Below the pieces are notes generated by a model. It was not told the DNA's origin. It saw only the letters and a list, made by a program, of their open reading frames with translations, and searched no databases. This document shows positions 54,303-62,910 of a DNA stretch of 64,000 nt, in pieces; position 1 is the stretch's first letter; the number at the start of each line of letters is the position of its first letter. This DNA comes from Bacteriovoracaceae bacterium (GTDB lineage Bacteria > Bdellovibrionota > Bacteriovoracia > Bacteriovoracales > Bacteriovoracaceae), in assembly GCA_024711325.1 (NCBI GenBank), contig JANJTC010000005.1, positions 1,140,172 through 1,204,171 on the forward strand, in the 5' to 3' direction. A program made the position numbers and the translations under genes.

Positions 54303-54316
54303 ATGACTTAAATCAA
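54303..54316 (+). promoter_or_regulatory. FNR-like site before coxB
   Basis: ATGAC-TTAA-ATCAA matches TTGAT-N4-ATCAA at 8 of 10 positions. It lies about 35 bases upstream of the subunit II gene, next to a TACAAT at 54294-54299. This is a second copy of the combination seen at 51219. Confidence 0.45.
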
Positions 54317-54350
54317 GTTTTTATTAATCTTTTTCTCAGGATGTTGTGAG

Positions 54351-55184
54351 ATGAACATTTCATTTTCTGAACGTCTGATCGGTATGATCGCCCAGGGAAG
54401 CAATTTAGTGACGAAAGTCACTGAACAAATGAGCTTCTGGGAGCGTATCAGTCCACCGGAAGACATTTCAACCTCGGGCCACTTGATTCATTGGCTCTTC
54501 GCTTACACCACATACGTAAACCTTTTTTGGTTTGCTATTCTGTGTGTTGGGCTCTTCGGTTTCTCTTTTCTGTATGCTTCAAAACGCCACAAAAAGGCTT
54601 TTTACACTCACGGAAATGAGAAGAAACACTTGATGATTACGGCCTTCATTGGTTTGGGTGTTTTTCTCTCCGTTGATATGGTGATCACAAAAATTTCAAG
54701 TCGGGACATGAAAGAAGTCTTCTGGAATTTCCCTGAGAATGATGCTGACGTGATTAAGGTTCAGGTACTGGCACAACAGTGGGCCTGGAACTTCCGTCAT
54801 GCGGGAAAAGATGGGGAATTTAATACAGGTGATGACGTTGTTGAATTAAATCATCTAGTGGTACCGGTTGGTAAAAAAGTCATGATTCAAATGACATCAA
54901 AAGATGTGATTCATTCACTTTATATACCTAACATCTACATTAAAGCTGATGCTATTCCTGGCCGTTATGCCAAGTTATGGTTTGATACGACTAAAACCGG
55001 GAAATTTGAAATCGCTTGTGCCGAAATGTGCGGAAACCATCACTATCTGATGAAGGCCCAGTTGACTGTGCTTTCTCAGGAAAATTATGACCGTTGGATA
55101 AATGAATCTCAAGCTAATGCAATCGCTACTAACGATACGGAGAACATGGATCTCCGTTGGGGTTGGAAGTGGGGGAGTAGATAA
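54351..55184 (+). CDS. coxB: Cytochrome c oxidase subunit II
   Basis: The 277-residue protein has two membrane helices (about 46-72 and 85-107) and a periplasmic cupredoxin domain. The dinuclear copper site is complete: Cys223, Glu225, Cys227, His231 and Met234 in CAEMCGNHHYLM, with the partner His in VIHSLYIP. It accepts electrons from cytochrome c and passes them to subunit I. No fused cytochrome c domain is present. VLAQQWAWNF supplies the entry tryptophan. Its stop overlaps the start of coxA. Confidence 0.95.
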   Translation: MNISFSERLIGMIAQGSNLVTKVTEQMSFWERISPPEDISTSGHLIHWLFAYTTYVNLFWFAILCVGLFGFSFLYASKRHKKAFYTHGNEKKHLMITAFIGLGVFLSVDMVITKISSRDMKEVFWNFPENDADVIKVQVLAQQWAWNFRHAGKDGEFNTGDDVVELNHLVVPVGKKVMIQMTSKDVIHSLYIPNIYIKADAIPGRYAKLWFDTTKTGKFEIACAEMCGNHHYLMKAQLTVLSQENYDRWINESQANAIATNDTENMDLRWGWKWGSR

Positions 55185-56920
55185 TGGCCTTCGTAGAACA
55201 ACATATTCACGACGCTCCAACGTCGTTTTGGTCAAAGTACCTTTTTTCTTTTGACCATAAAGTCATCGGAAAGCAGTTCCTTTGGTTCGGAATTTTCTGG
55301 CTTTTGATGGGCGGTCTCATGGCCCTTCTGATTCGCTGGACTCTTGCCTATCCGGGAGTACCATTCCCGATAATTGGTCACTTGCTGTTTCCTCATTCGG
55401 ATGGAGTGGTTCCTCCGGACACTTATGCCATGCTTTTCACGATGCATGGTACGATCATGATCTTTTTTGCCATTACTCCCATTTTGATTGGGGCATTTGG
55501 TAACTTCTGTATCCCTCTCCTCATCGGGGCGCGGGATATGATTTTTCCAACTTTGAACATGCTCTCTTTTTGGTTCTCCATGGCGTCTGGGGTTGTTCTT
55601 CTCGCCTCACTTGCATTACCTCTTGGTGCTGCTGCTGGTGGTTGGACCTCTTATCCAACTCTTTCCACTAATCTTGGTCAGCCCGGCGCTGGTCAGACCA
55701 TGTGGCTCATCTCTTTATTCTTGTTTGGTGTTTCTTCTACTATGGGTGCCGTGAACTACATCACAACCGTGATCACACTTCGTGCTCCTGGTATGGATTA
55801 CTTCAAGATGCCTTTAACTGTTTGGGGACTTTTCCTGACTTCAATCCTGAACGCTATCTTTGTTCCGGTTTTAGGGGCAGGTCTCCTGCTTTTAACTTTT
55901 GACCGTGTTTTTGGAACAACTTTCTTCCTTGCCGGGGCAGCTGCTACTTCTGGTAAAGGGGATCCGGTTCTTTTCCAGCACGTGTTCTGGATTTTTGGGC
56001 ACCCGGAAGTGTACATCCTGATCCTTCCAGCTTGGGGTATTACTTCTGACTTACTTTCTTTCTTCTCTCGTAAGCCAGCTTTCGGTTACAAGATGACGGC
56101 CCTTTCTTTGACTACGATTACTGTGCTTTCAACAGTTGTTTATGGTCACCATATGTACACGACTCAGATGTCTCCACTTTTGACTCAGTCTTTTATGACA
56201 CTGACGATGTTGATTTCAATTCCTTCAGCGATCTTCTTTGCTAACTGGCTGGGAACGCTTTGGAAGGGATCAATCCGCTTCACCTCTCCGATGCTCTTTT
56301 CATTGGGTGTGGTTTTCGTTTTCGGCTTAGGTGGTTTGACTGGTCTCTACCTTGCGTCGACATCAATTGACCTCTACCTTCACGATACTTACTTCGTCGT
56401 TGGTCACTTCCATTACACTATGGCCGCTTCGGTTCTTTTGGGTGGATTTGCCGGAATTTATTTCTGGATGCCTAAGATGTTTGGAAGAATGATGGATGAG
56501 CGTCTGGCCAAGATTCACTTCTGGTGCACGATGATTCCTTTAAATGGAATTTTCACCGGAATGATGGTTGTTGGATACGCTGGTATGCACCGTCGTTTAT
56601 ACAACCCATTTATCTATGAGTTTTTACAGCGCCTGATTCCAATCAACATCTTTATTACGATGTCAGCAATTGCAATGGGTCTGGCCCAGTTCATATTCCT
56701 TTATAACTTCTTTAAGACGATCTTCGGGAAGAACATTCCTGCGGCCAGTTCAAATCCTTGGGAAGTGGGAACACTTGAATGGGAGCTACCATCTCCGGCC
56801 CCTCACTATAATTTTAAAGAAATTCCTGTTGTTAAATCCGGTCCTCATGAATTTGGTAATCCAAATCTCAAAGGTGACCGTGATTTCCAATATCAGACTG
56901 AAGAATTGGTAAAAGTATGA
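55184..56920 (+). CDS. coxA: Cytochrome c oxidase subunit I
   Basis: The 578-residue catalytic subunit has twelve helices. FGHPEVYIL carries the copper-B His, the covalently linked Tyr and the Glu that marks a type A1 oxidase; YGHHMYTT holds two further copper ligands, and HFHYTM the haem a3 and haem a histidines. ARDMIFPTLNMLSFW is the D-channel entry region. It reduces oxygen to water and pumps protons in the inner membrane. Haem A from the adjacent fused CtaA-CtaB would supply it. It overlaps coxB by one base and coxC by four. Confidence 0.97.
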   Translation: MAFVEQHIHDAPTSFWSKYLFSFDHKVIGKQFLWFGIFWLLMGGLMALLIRWTLAYPGVPFPIIGHLLFPHSDGVVPPDTYAMLFTMHGTIMIFFAITPILIGAFGNFCIPLLIGARDMIFPTLNMLSFWFSMASGVVLLASLALPLGAAAGGWTSYPTLSTNLGQPGAGQTMWLISLFLFGVSSTMGAVNYITTVITLRAPGMDYFKMPLTVWGLFLTSILNAIFVPVLGAGLLLLTFDRVFGTTFFLAGAAATSGKGDPVLFQHVFWIFGHPEVYILILPAWGITSDLLSFFSRKPAFGYKMTALSLTTITVLSTVVYGHHMYTTQMSPLLTQSFMTLTMLISIPSAIFFANWLGTLWKGSIRFTSPMLFSLGVVFVFGLGGLTGLYLASTSIDLYLHDTYFVVGHFHYTMAASVLLGGFAGIYFWMPKMFGRMMDERLAKIHFWCTMIPLNGIFTGMMVVGYAGMHRRLYNPFIYEFLQRLIPINIFITMSAIAMGLAQFIFLYNFFKTIFGKNIPAASSNPWEVGTLEWELPSPAPHYNFKEIPVVKSGPHEFGNPNLKGDRDFQYQTEELVKV

Positions 56921-57477
56921 TGACTAATAATCCGGGAAAAGAGCTACAAAATCTTAAGAACCAAGTAGGCATGACTGTCGCTTTGATCTCCTTTGGGATG
57001 ATGTTTGCCACCTTATTTCTGGGTTATTTCCTCGTGCGCTCTAATTCATCTACCTGGCCGCCGGTTGAAATTGCTAACTTGCCGACGCTGCTTCCTTTCT
57101 TAAGTACGCTCGTGATGGCACTAAGTTCATTCACTTACTTTAAACTTGAGAAAGAGGTGACTTATCGCAAGCATTTCTGGTTTGCCACGATGGCGTTGGG
57201 TTTAGCTTTCTTAGTTCTCCAGTGGGAACTTTGGGGTGCCCTTAATGCTTCTGGTATCCTGGCCTCAAACGGACATGTGCCTTCGATGATCTATGCGTTC
57301 ACTTGGCTTCATTCTGCCCACATTGTCATGGGTCTTATGACTCTTATGTGGCTTGGTCACTTTATTTTCAGAAAACCCGAAGCTGTAACAGAATTAAAAC
57401 TCATGAATGTGGGAAAGTTCTGGCACTTTTTAGGTGTAGTCTGGCTATTAATGTATTTAATGTTGTTTGTTTTATAA
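56917..57477 (+). CDS. coxC: Cytochrome c oxidase subunit III
   Basis: The 186-residue protein has five helices with FGMMFATLFLGYFLVRSN at the start, TWLHSAHIVMGLMTLMWLGH and KFWHFLGVVWLLMYLML at the end, all typical of subunit III. It overlaps coxA as ATGA, so this copy is the main structural subunit III. The second, longer copy is at 51285. It stabilises subunit I and its proton uptake. Confidence 0.93.
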   Translation: MMTNNPGKELQNLKNQVGMTVALISFGMMFATLFLGYFLVRSNSSTWPPVEIANLPTLLPFLSTLVMALSSFTYFKLEKEVTYRKHFWFATMALGLAFLVLQWELWGALNASGILASNGHVPSMIYAFTWLHSAHIVMGLMTLMWLGHFIFRKPEAVTELKLMNVGKFWHFLGVVWLLMYLMLFVL

Positions 57478-57485
57478 AGGAACTG

Positions 57486-58373
57486 ATGATGAAACTTATC
57501 CTTGTTTCAATGATGGCACTTTTCCTCTCAACGGCCTGTGTTGTTGAGAAGTCTCCGTTTAAGGAAGGTAAAATCCTCGGAGGGAAAGAGGTTAGTGCTA
57601 AAACTTTAAATCTTGGTTACACAACTTACGTTGAATACTGTATCCAGTGCCACGGCATGGACGGTAAGGGAAATGGGCCGGCCGCTCTAGGTCTATTGCC
57701 ACCTCCTCGTGACTTTACTCAGGGTCTTTATAAATTTCCTTGGGTTAACTACGGAGAGCTTCCTCATGATGAAGATTTCGTAAGAATTATTCGTCATGGT
57801 CTTAAAGGAACAGCGATGCTTCCTTGGGATATTTCCAATGAACGCTTAGATGCTGTTATTCAATACATCAAGGTCTTCGCTCCAGAAGTCTGGGAAGGTA
57901 AAGATAAAACTTTAGGTACCAAGCTGGATCTACCGGCCGATCCTTTCGGAGATACTTATCGTCACCAGGCGATTGAAAAAGGTCGTAAAGTTTATCACGT
58001 TACCGCTGCTTGTACTCAGTGCCACCGTGGTTACGCGACTAAAGAAGAGATCAATGGTTGGGCCAAAGAACTCGGCACCACTGTTGATATTGGCGCTGAT
58101 CTCCTTCAATTAAAACCTCAGGATGGAGAGTATAATTATAAAGTTCTACCTCCTGATTTCACTTATCACGATCTGCGTTCTATTACCGATGTCCCTTCTA
58201 TCGTTCAACGCCTTATGTACGGTGTAACGGGATCGGGAATGCCGGGCTGGAAAGATGTGGTGACGGATGAAGAACTATGGGCGCTGGCCTACTATGTCCA
58301 GGATCTGCGTGAAACCGGTGCTGATAACAAGCGTCGAAATGAACTTATGGACAAAGTAAACGGTAAAAAATAA
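57486..58373 (+). CDS. Dihaem c-type cytochrome lipoprotein
   Basis: I chose ATG 57486, with AAAGGA just upstream, giving 295 residues. A lipobox (LSTAC, about Cys18) anchors it to the membrane. Two haem-binding motifs, CIQCH (Cys52-His56) and CTQCH (Cys176-His180), define two cytochrome c domains; Met ligands are likely in TAMLPW and GSGMPGW. Its place after coxBAC suggests it donates electrons to the CuA site. It overlaps the sco gene at TAATG. Confidence 0.92.
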   Translation: MMKLILVSMMALFLSTACVVEKSPFKEGKILGGKEVSAKTLNLGYTTYVEYCIQCHGMDGKGNGPAALGLLPPPRDFTQGLYKFPWVNYGELPHDEDFVRIIRHGLKGTAMLPWDISNERLDAVIQYIKVFAPEVWEGKDKTLGTKLDLPADPFGDTYRHQAIEKGRKVYHVTAACTQCHRGYATKEEINGWAKELGTTVDIGADLLQLKPQDGEYNYKVLPPDFTYHDLRSITDVPSIVQRLMYGVTGSGMPGWKDVVTDEELWALAYYVQDLRETGADNKRRNELMDKVNGKK

Positions 58374-59038
58374 TGACAATTGCGGCCCAACCAGAATTTA
58401 TTCGTAAAACGAACGTGGTGGAAATCCTCGTTCGTTCCAAACTGTTCTGGGTATTCTTTTTAGTCTTTGGTTTTTCTTATCCGATCTATCGGTCGCTTAA
58501 CAGAACCCTTCCACCAGAACTTCCCATTATTGCCCAGGTGCCGGATTTTGAGCTGATTTCAGAAAATGGTCAGCGATTCGGTTCTAAGGATTTAAAGGGA
58601 AGAGTCTACCTGGCCAACTTTGTCTTCGCTCGCTGCCCGTCGGTTTGCCCAAAAATGCTGGCTGATCTGGAAAAAATTCAAAAGCGGGTTCGCGGGACTG
58701 GTAAGAAGGTAGCGATAGTTACTTTCACAGTTGATCCTGAACATGACAACGAGAAGGTGTTGTTTGACTTGGCCCGCAAGCACAAGGCCAATCCTTTTAC
58801 CTGGACATTTTTAACGGGTACTGACAAGGATGCCATGTTTAAACTTTATCGGGATGGTTTCAAGGTAGGCGTTGAAAAGAATCCAAAAGATTTATTTGAT
58901 ATCGCTCACTCCGAGAAGATTGTCTTGGTCGATGGTGAGAACCGGGTGCGCGGCTTCTATTCTTTTGAAACTAATGACGTTAATAAACTAATGATTGATG
59001 TAGGGCTATTAATAAATCGTCCTGCTACTAAGGAGTAA
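58373..59038 (+). CDS. SCO1/SenC-type copper chaperone
   Basis: One N-terminal membrane helix (about 25-42) is followed by a thioredoxin-like periplasmic domain of the Sco family. The copper ligands are Cys88 and Cys92 in CPSVCP and His179 in DIAHSEK. It delivers or reduces copper for the CuA site of subunit II. The length (221) is normal. It is within the oxidase operon, followed three bases later by subunit IV. Confidence 0.93.
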   Translation: MTIAAQPEFIRKTNVVEILVRSKLFWVFFLVFGFSYPIYRSLNRTLPPELPIIAQVPDFELISENGQRFGSKDLKGRVYLANFVFARCPSVCPKMLADLEKIQKRVRGTGKKVAIVTFTVDPEHDNEKVLFDLARKHKANPFTWTFLTGTDKDAMFKLYRDGFKVGVEKNPKDLFDIAHSEKIVLVDGENRVRGFYSFETNDVNKLMIDVGLLINRPATKE

Positions 59039-59041
59039 TCC

Positions 59042-59356
59042 GTGTCTGAACATCATGCACAAACTCACGAACCCCATGAACACAAGAGCCATAAGAAAGA
59101 GTATCTCATAATCTTTCTACTTTTAGCGGTTCTGACGGCCATTGAAATCTGGGTAGCTGAAATACCCGGAATTGGTAAAATTGCTAAAGCTTCATCTCTT
59201 ACGCTATTGGCAGTAGGGAAGGCCTTCCTGGTGGCCTTTTACTATATGCATCTAAAAGAAGAGACTAAGTGGTTAAGATTTATTGCTGCAGTACCTATTT
59301 CTGCTGCCATCTTTGCTACTGTTCTTTGCCTTGAAGCTATGTATAAACCATTCTAA
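59042..59356 (+). CDS. Cytochrome c oxidase subunit IV-type protein
   Basis: A His-rich N terminus (SEHHAQTHEPHEHKSHKKE) precedes three membrane helices, the pattern of prokaryotic oxidase subunit IV (CtaF/CoxD-like; AVGKAFLVAFYYMHLKEE is typical). The GTG start has a GGAG sequence upstream. It is the last gene of the oxidase operon and probably stabilises the complex. Confidence 0.9.
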   Translation: MSEHHAQTHEPHEHKSHKKEYLIIFLLLAVLTAIEIWVAEIPGIGKIAKASSLTLLAVGKAFLVAFYYMHLKEETKWLRFIAAVPISAAIFATVLCLEAMYKPF

Positions 59357-59367
59357 GATAATCTTGA

Positions 59368-59390
59368 TTGGGGAGACTCTCTCTCCCCAA
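59368..59390 (+). terminator. Hairpin at the end of the oxidase operon
   Basis: A perfect 9-bp stem, TTGGGGAGA with TCTCCCCAA, encloses a 5-base loop. It follows the subunit IV stop by 11 bases and ends 11 bases before the next ATG. No U tract follows, so it may only slow or partly stop transcription. Confidence 0.55.
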
Positions 59391-59401
59391 GAAAGGTTAA
59401 T

Positions 59402-59638
59402 ATGAATCACGACGACACTAGAAAATACATCCATGATCTTGCTAACACCTTTTCTATAATCGATGCCTCGGTATCTCGGGCCTTAACCTTGCTTAGCCGA
59501 AATAACCCTCAACTATCTGATGAAATCACCCGTCTTCGTAAGGCCGATGAGTATGTGAAAAAATCCATCCATACCTTGAGGGCCTTAAGAGAGCATGTTC
59601 ATGCCCAAATAGCGGCCGACAAATCTTCTCAGCCTTAA
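59402..59638 (+). CDS. Stand-alone dimerisation-phosphotransfer-like protein
   Basis: The 78-residue, all-helical protein starts with HDDTRKYIHDLANTFSIIDA, which resembles the H box of a histidine kinase (His followed by Asp, Leu, Asn) in a two-helix hairpin. No ATPase domain is present. It could be a lone phosphotransfer or dimerisation domain, or simply a helical hairpin protein. A ribosome site (AAAGG) precedes the ATG. It is 45 bases after the oxidase operon. Confidence 0.7.
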   Translation: MNHDDTRKYIHDLANTFSIIDASVSRALTLLSRNNPQLSDEITRLRKADEYVKKSIHTLRALREHVHAQIAADKSSQP

Positions 59639-59702
59639 AAACTCATAATTCTCGTTAAAATTCCGATAGGGCCCATAGGAAATCATTGTTAAAGGATCTC
59701 TT

Positions 59703-61106
59703 ATGCGTTTACTCATTTTATTGTCCCTTCTGTTTACCCAGTCTTTATTGGCCCAATCCGGTCCTGAAAAGAAGTTAAAAGAGCTGGAGGAGGCCCGAGA
59801 AGAGGAGCTTTATAAGTGGAGAACGACTCATAAATTCAATAATAAGCTTCCCAATGATGAGTACACAAAATTCTATAAAGAGGCCTGGCAGAAGTATTCT
59901 GATGAAGAATTAAAAGTATATCAGGAAAGCTGTAAAACTAATAAGGCCTACTGTTTAACCAGTACTCAGAGTGCTTTAAAAAAATCCCAGGTCAGGGTAG
60001 TTACGGGTCTATTGGAAAAAAAGAACGAATGGGCCAAACAAGGTCTTAGTAGTGATGTGCAGGCCAAGAAGGAAGCTGAGTTTAAACGTGAAGCCGACAT
60101 TGATCGTTGCGCCTCTCATAAAACAGATTGTGATAAATTATCTGCCGCAGACCGAAAAATTGCCGGGGAAAGAACAGTTAAACCCGTGACTGTGGTTGAT
60201 GTTAAGGTAGAGAAGCCTAAAGAAGAGAAGCCTAAGGAAGAAAAGCCTAAGGAAGAAAAACCCAAGGAAGAAAAACCTAAGGAAGAAAAACCTAAAGAAG
60301 AAAAACCTAAAGAAGAAAAGGCCACGGTTACTCTTGATGAAGTTGCGGCCATTCTGGAAGACAAGCTAGAAGAAGAACTCAAGGCGCTTGAAGGTGAGTT
60401 TGAAAAAACTCATCCAAATTTCAAGGATAAAGAAATGACGGTAGAAGCGAAGAACTTTCTTCAGGCCCAGGAAGCTTTGAGACAGGAGAAGGTTCTGGAA
60501 ATCTTTTCGGGTCTTTGTGCCAAATTCCCTAAGAGTAAGGAAGTCTGTCTCTCGGATGATCAGGTTAAAAAGATCAAAGATGGTTCTGCCTCTGTAAACT
60601 GTCTGATTGAGCGAAAGTTTAAGCATCAAAAAGAGCCTGAGTTATTGTCTGGATTAGATGAGAGTCATCAAAATGAATGGGATGCTTTATCATCACCCAA
60701 ATCATGTCAGACCCTCCTGGAAAAGAAGAAGCCTGAAGTTGAAGTTAAAAAAGAAGAAGTGAAAGTTGTTGAAGAAAATGAAGATGAGAAGAATCCCCGT
60801 AATTATAAAGCCGAGACTTGCAAATGGGTGAGTGATCTTCCACGGAAAATCGTCAACGGCCCGGGCTGTGGTCCTAAGGGAAGAAGCCGCATTTGTACCG
60901 GTTATGTTGTCTGTGAACAAAAAGAAGGTGGCGGTAAATTTATCAGAATGTCTTCTTGTGGAGCTGATAAATGTGGAGGCTCGGACGCAGATGCTGTTCG
61001 ATGTACTAAAGATCAGGGATATTTCTCACAAAGACCTGCTAGTGAATCCAAACTTTTCATGACTCCGAGATTAAAGAAAATTCTCTCGGGCGCTTCGGAG
61101 CAATAA
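59703..61106 (+). CDS. Exported protein with PKEEK repeats
   Basis: A signal peptide (MRLLILLSLLFTQSLLAQS) precedes 450 residues. The central region has seven KPKEE repeats (residues 171-205) flanked by charged helices, likely an extended spacer or coiled segment. The C-terminal domain (about 360-467) has eight cysteines (KAETCKWVSD, GPGCGPKGRSRICTGYVVCE, SSCGADKCGG, VRCTKD), suggesting a small disulfide-rich domain. No family is recognised. One base separates it from the next gene, so it heads a three-gene exported operon. Confidence 0.75.
   Translation: MRLLILLSLLFTQSLLAQSGPEKKLKELEEAREEELYKWRTTHKFNNKLPNDEYTKFYKEAWQKYSDEELKVYQESCKTNKAYCLTSTQSALKKSQVRVVTGLLEKKNEWAKQGLSSDVQAKKEAEFKREADIDRCASHKTDCDKLSAADRKIAGERTVKPVTVVDVKVEKPKEEKPKEEKPKEEKPKEEKPKEEKPKEEKPKEEKATVTLDEVAAILEDKLEEELKALEGEFEKTHPNFKDKEMTVEAKNFLQAQEALRQEKVLEIFSGLCAKFPKSKEVCLSDDQVKKIKDGSASVNCLIERKFKHQKEPELLSGLDESHQNEWDALSSPKSCQTLLEKKKPEVEVKKEEVKVVEENEDEKNPRNYKAETCKWVSDLPRKIVNGPGCGPKGRSRICTGYVVCEQKEGGGKFIRMSSCGADKCGGSDADAVRCTKDQGYFSQRPASESKLFMTPRLKKILSGASEQ
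60213..60317 (+). repeat. Seven tandem 15-bp repeats (KPKEE)
   Basis: Seven in-frame copies of AAR-CCY-AAR-GAA-GAR occur back to back, with synonymous changes between copies. Length variation by slippage would keep the frame. Confidence 0.92.
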
Positions 61107-61107
61107 T

Positions 61108-61356
61108 ATGAAATGCCTCTTACTTCTTTTTTTATCATTGAGCGCTTATGCAGAAACCAGTAGGGATGTTTTGATCCGCGGAAAAATTGGAAATGAATTT
61201 GATGATAAAAAAATCAAAGTCATTGATTCTCTGGGACAATCTTATTTTTTACCGAAGAATGCTTTTCCTAAGGACTTCAAGTTTAAACAAGGTGTGAGCT
61301 TCGCGATTGAGGTTCATGAAAAGACCTTGGATAAAGTGAAAATTCTTAAAAAATGA
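61108..61356 (+). CDS. Small exported protein of unknown function
   Basis: The 82-residue product has a signal peptide (MKCLLLLFLSLSAYAE) and a short beta-rich mature domain (DKKIKVIDSLGQSYFLPKNAF). The family is unknown. It begins one base after the stop of the PKEEK protein and overlaps the next gene by 4 bp, so all three are coupled. Confidence 0.75.
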   Translation: MKCLLLLFLSLSAYAETSRDVLIRGKIGNEFDDKKIKVIDSLGQSYFLPKNAFPKDFKFKQGVSFAIEVHEKTLDKVKILKK

Positions 61357-62045
61357 AAGCACTGCTTTTCTTTCTTTTAACCCTCCCTTTTGTCCATGCG
61401 GTTTCTTTTAATAAATTGCAATGTGGCAAGGCCGCACAAGAGCAGACTCTTGAATGGCAGGCCCGGGGAAACTGGACCAAGACGAAGTTAGGCCCTAAGG
61501 ATGCCTACTATTCTTCGCCGACAGGTGCTGTAGGCGAGTGGGTTATTGTCAAGGCCATCCCTCAAGGGACAGGACTTTCCAAGATCACTCCTGATGGAAG
61601 AATAGAAGTGAGCTTCTCGGGAGATAAGTGTCGTAAAAGTATTAAAAATTTTGCCCAGCCTAAGCCTCTTCCTGATCACTTAAGTGATAGGGAGTTGCAG
61701 GAATTTGTGAGCACTCATAAAAAGGGATTGATCTATTTATGGTCGGCCAATGAACCGGCCTCTCAGAAAGGAATTCCTGAAATTAAAAACGCTGCCATTA
61801 AGCTTAAGTTACCGCTTATGATTTTATTGGATAAAGACATCACCAAAGGTCAGCTTCAAAGACTCAAGCAGGATCTGGGGGAAACAGTGACTAAAAGAGT
61901 GGATAGTATTGAATTTAAAATGCGCTCAATTGAAAGCTTTCCCACTCTCTTGGCTTTTAAAAATGGGAAGTTACTTTCCAGAATGATTAAAGGTCAGAAA
62001 CAGGCCGATGAATTCGAGAAAGAAGTCTCTCAACTTTTAAAGTAA
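61353..62045 (+). CDS. Exported thioredoxin-fold-like protein lacking CxxC
   Basis: A signal peptide (MKALLFFLLTLPFVHAVS) precedes about 210 residues. The second half reads like a thioredoxin fold (KGLIYLWSANEPASQKGIPEIKNAA, then SFPTLLAFKNGKLLSRMIKG, with the cis-Pro of the fold), but the CxxC position is SANEPAS, so no redox activity is expected. It is the last gene of the exported operon and shares a terminator with rpsD. Confidence 0.75.
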   Translation: MKALLFFLLTLPFVHAVSFNKLQCGKAAQEQTLEWQARGNWTKTKLGPKDAYYSSPTGAVGEWVIVKAIPQGTGLSKITPDGRIEVSFSGDKCRKSIKNFAQPKPLPDHLSDRELQEFVSTHKKGLIYLWSANEPASQKGIPEIKNAAIKLKLPLMILLDKDITKGQLQRLKQDLGETVTKRVDSIEFKMRSIESFPTLLAFKNGKLLSRMIKGQKQADEFEKEVSQLLK

Positions 62046-62072
62046 AAAAAAAGGCCCTCTTGCGAGGGCCTT
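62044..62072. terminator. Bidirectional terminator shared with rpsD
   Basis: AAGGCCCTC pairs with GAGGGCCTT around TTGC. For rpsD on the minus strand it is followed by a run of nine T's, a strong intrinsic terminator. It lies between the two convergent stops. Confidence 0.9.
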
Positions 62073-62081
62073 CAGTTTTGA

Positions 62082-62714
62082 TTATTTTACTTTCCAGTAA
62101 TATTCAATCACGAGACGCTTTTCGAAAGCGAATGGAATATCTTCAGCAAGTGGTTTTGCAACCATTTTTGCTTTCTCTTTCTCACCAGAAGCTTCTTTAG
62201 ACAAGAAAGCTGGGATTGATGAGATACGAGGACGAATTTTCGCCTGAAGGTAGTTACCTGATTTAGCACCTGTATCAGTGATTTCAATCACGTCATTAGG
62301 TTGAACCTGGTAGCCTGGAACGTTAACAGTTTTACCGTTAACTTTGATGTGCTTGTGAGAAACCATCTGACGAGCAGCTGGAGTCGAAGGCGCCCAGTTA
62401 AGACGGAAAACAACGTTATCAAGACGAGATTCAAGAGAGATGATCATTGAATCAACCCATGAAGCTGTTTTAATCTTCTTAGATTTTTTAACGTAGTTAC
62501 GAAGTTGAGATTCGCGAAGACCGTAGTTGAACATAACTTTTTGTTTTTCAACTAGACGAACAGTATAGTCCGATAGCTTCTTACGTTGCATACCGTGCTG
62601 GCCTGGACCATACGGTTTTCTTTCTAGAGCTCCGGCCTTACCAAGACCAGGTAATTCAACACCAAGACGACGTTGAATTTTGAAGCGCGCACGCCCCATG
62701 TCGATTTTTGCCAT
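62082..62714 (-). CDS. rpsD: 30S ribosomal protein S4
   Basis: The 210-residue S4 has the expected N terminus (RARFKIQRRLGVELPGLG) and the S4 RNA-binding domain (SRLDNVVFRLNWAPSTPAARQMVSHKHIKVNG). It has no cysteines, so it is the zinc-free form. It initiates assembly of the small subunit by binding 16S rRNA. It lies alone, away from the usual alpha operon (rpsM, rpsK, rpoA, rplQ), with its own leader and terminator. AAGGAG precedes the ATG. Confidence 0.97.
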   Translation of the reverse strand: MAKIDMGRARFKIQRRLGVELPGLGKAGALERKPYGPGQHGMQRKKLSDYTVRLVEKQKVMFNYGLRESQLRNYVKKSKKIKTASWVDSMIISLESRLDNVVFRLNWAPSTPAARQMVSHKHIKVNGKTVNVPGYQVQPNDVIEITDTGAKSGNYLQAKIRPRISSIPAFLSKEASGEKEKAKMVAKPLAEDIPFAFEKRLVIEYYWKVK

Positions 62715-62910
62715 AAATTCTCCTTAGGCATTAGCAGGAAACAATAAAATAAATATTCTCCAACAGGGAGCCTGCATCCTCACACAATTGAGAGAGAGGG
62801 AATAATAATGAAATCCTGAGCATTTGGCAAACTTATAAAGCAATACATTAACTGATCTAACGCGTCGCCACCACTAAATTTGCGGTGCCGACGTTGAAAG
62901 CAATAGTGCG

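Noticed and set aside
57303..57485. Long N-terminal extension of the dihaem cytochrome
   Set aside because: It overlaps coxC in another frame; ATG 57486 has a ribosome site and a lipoprotein signal.
59654..59690. GC-centred partial palindrome upstream of the PKEEK gene
   Set aside because: The arms are interrupted by mismatches and no T tract or known operator pattern is present.
60213..60317. Possible CRISPR-like short repeats
   Set aside because: The 15-bp units are contiguous, have no spacers and are in frame within a gene.
60116..60382. Antisense frame with GFSSL repeats
   Set aside because: It is the reverse reading of the KPKEE repeats.
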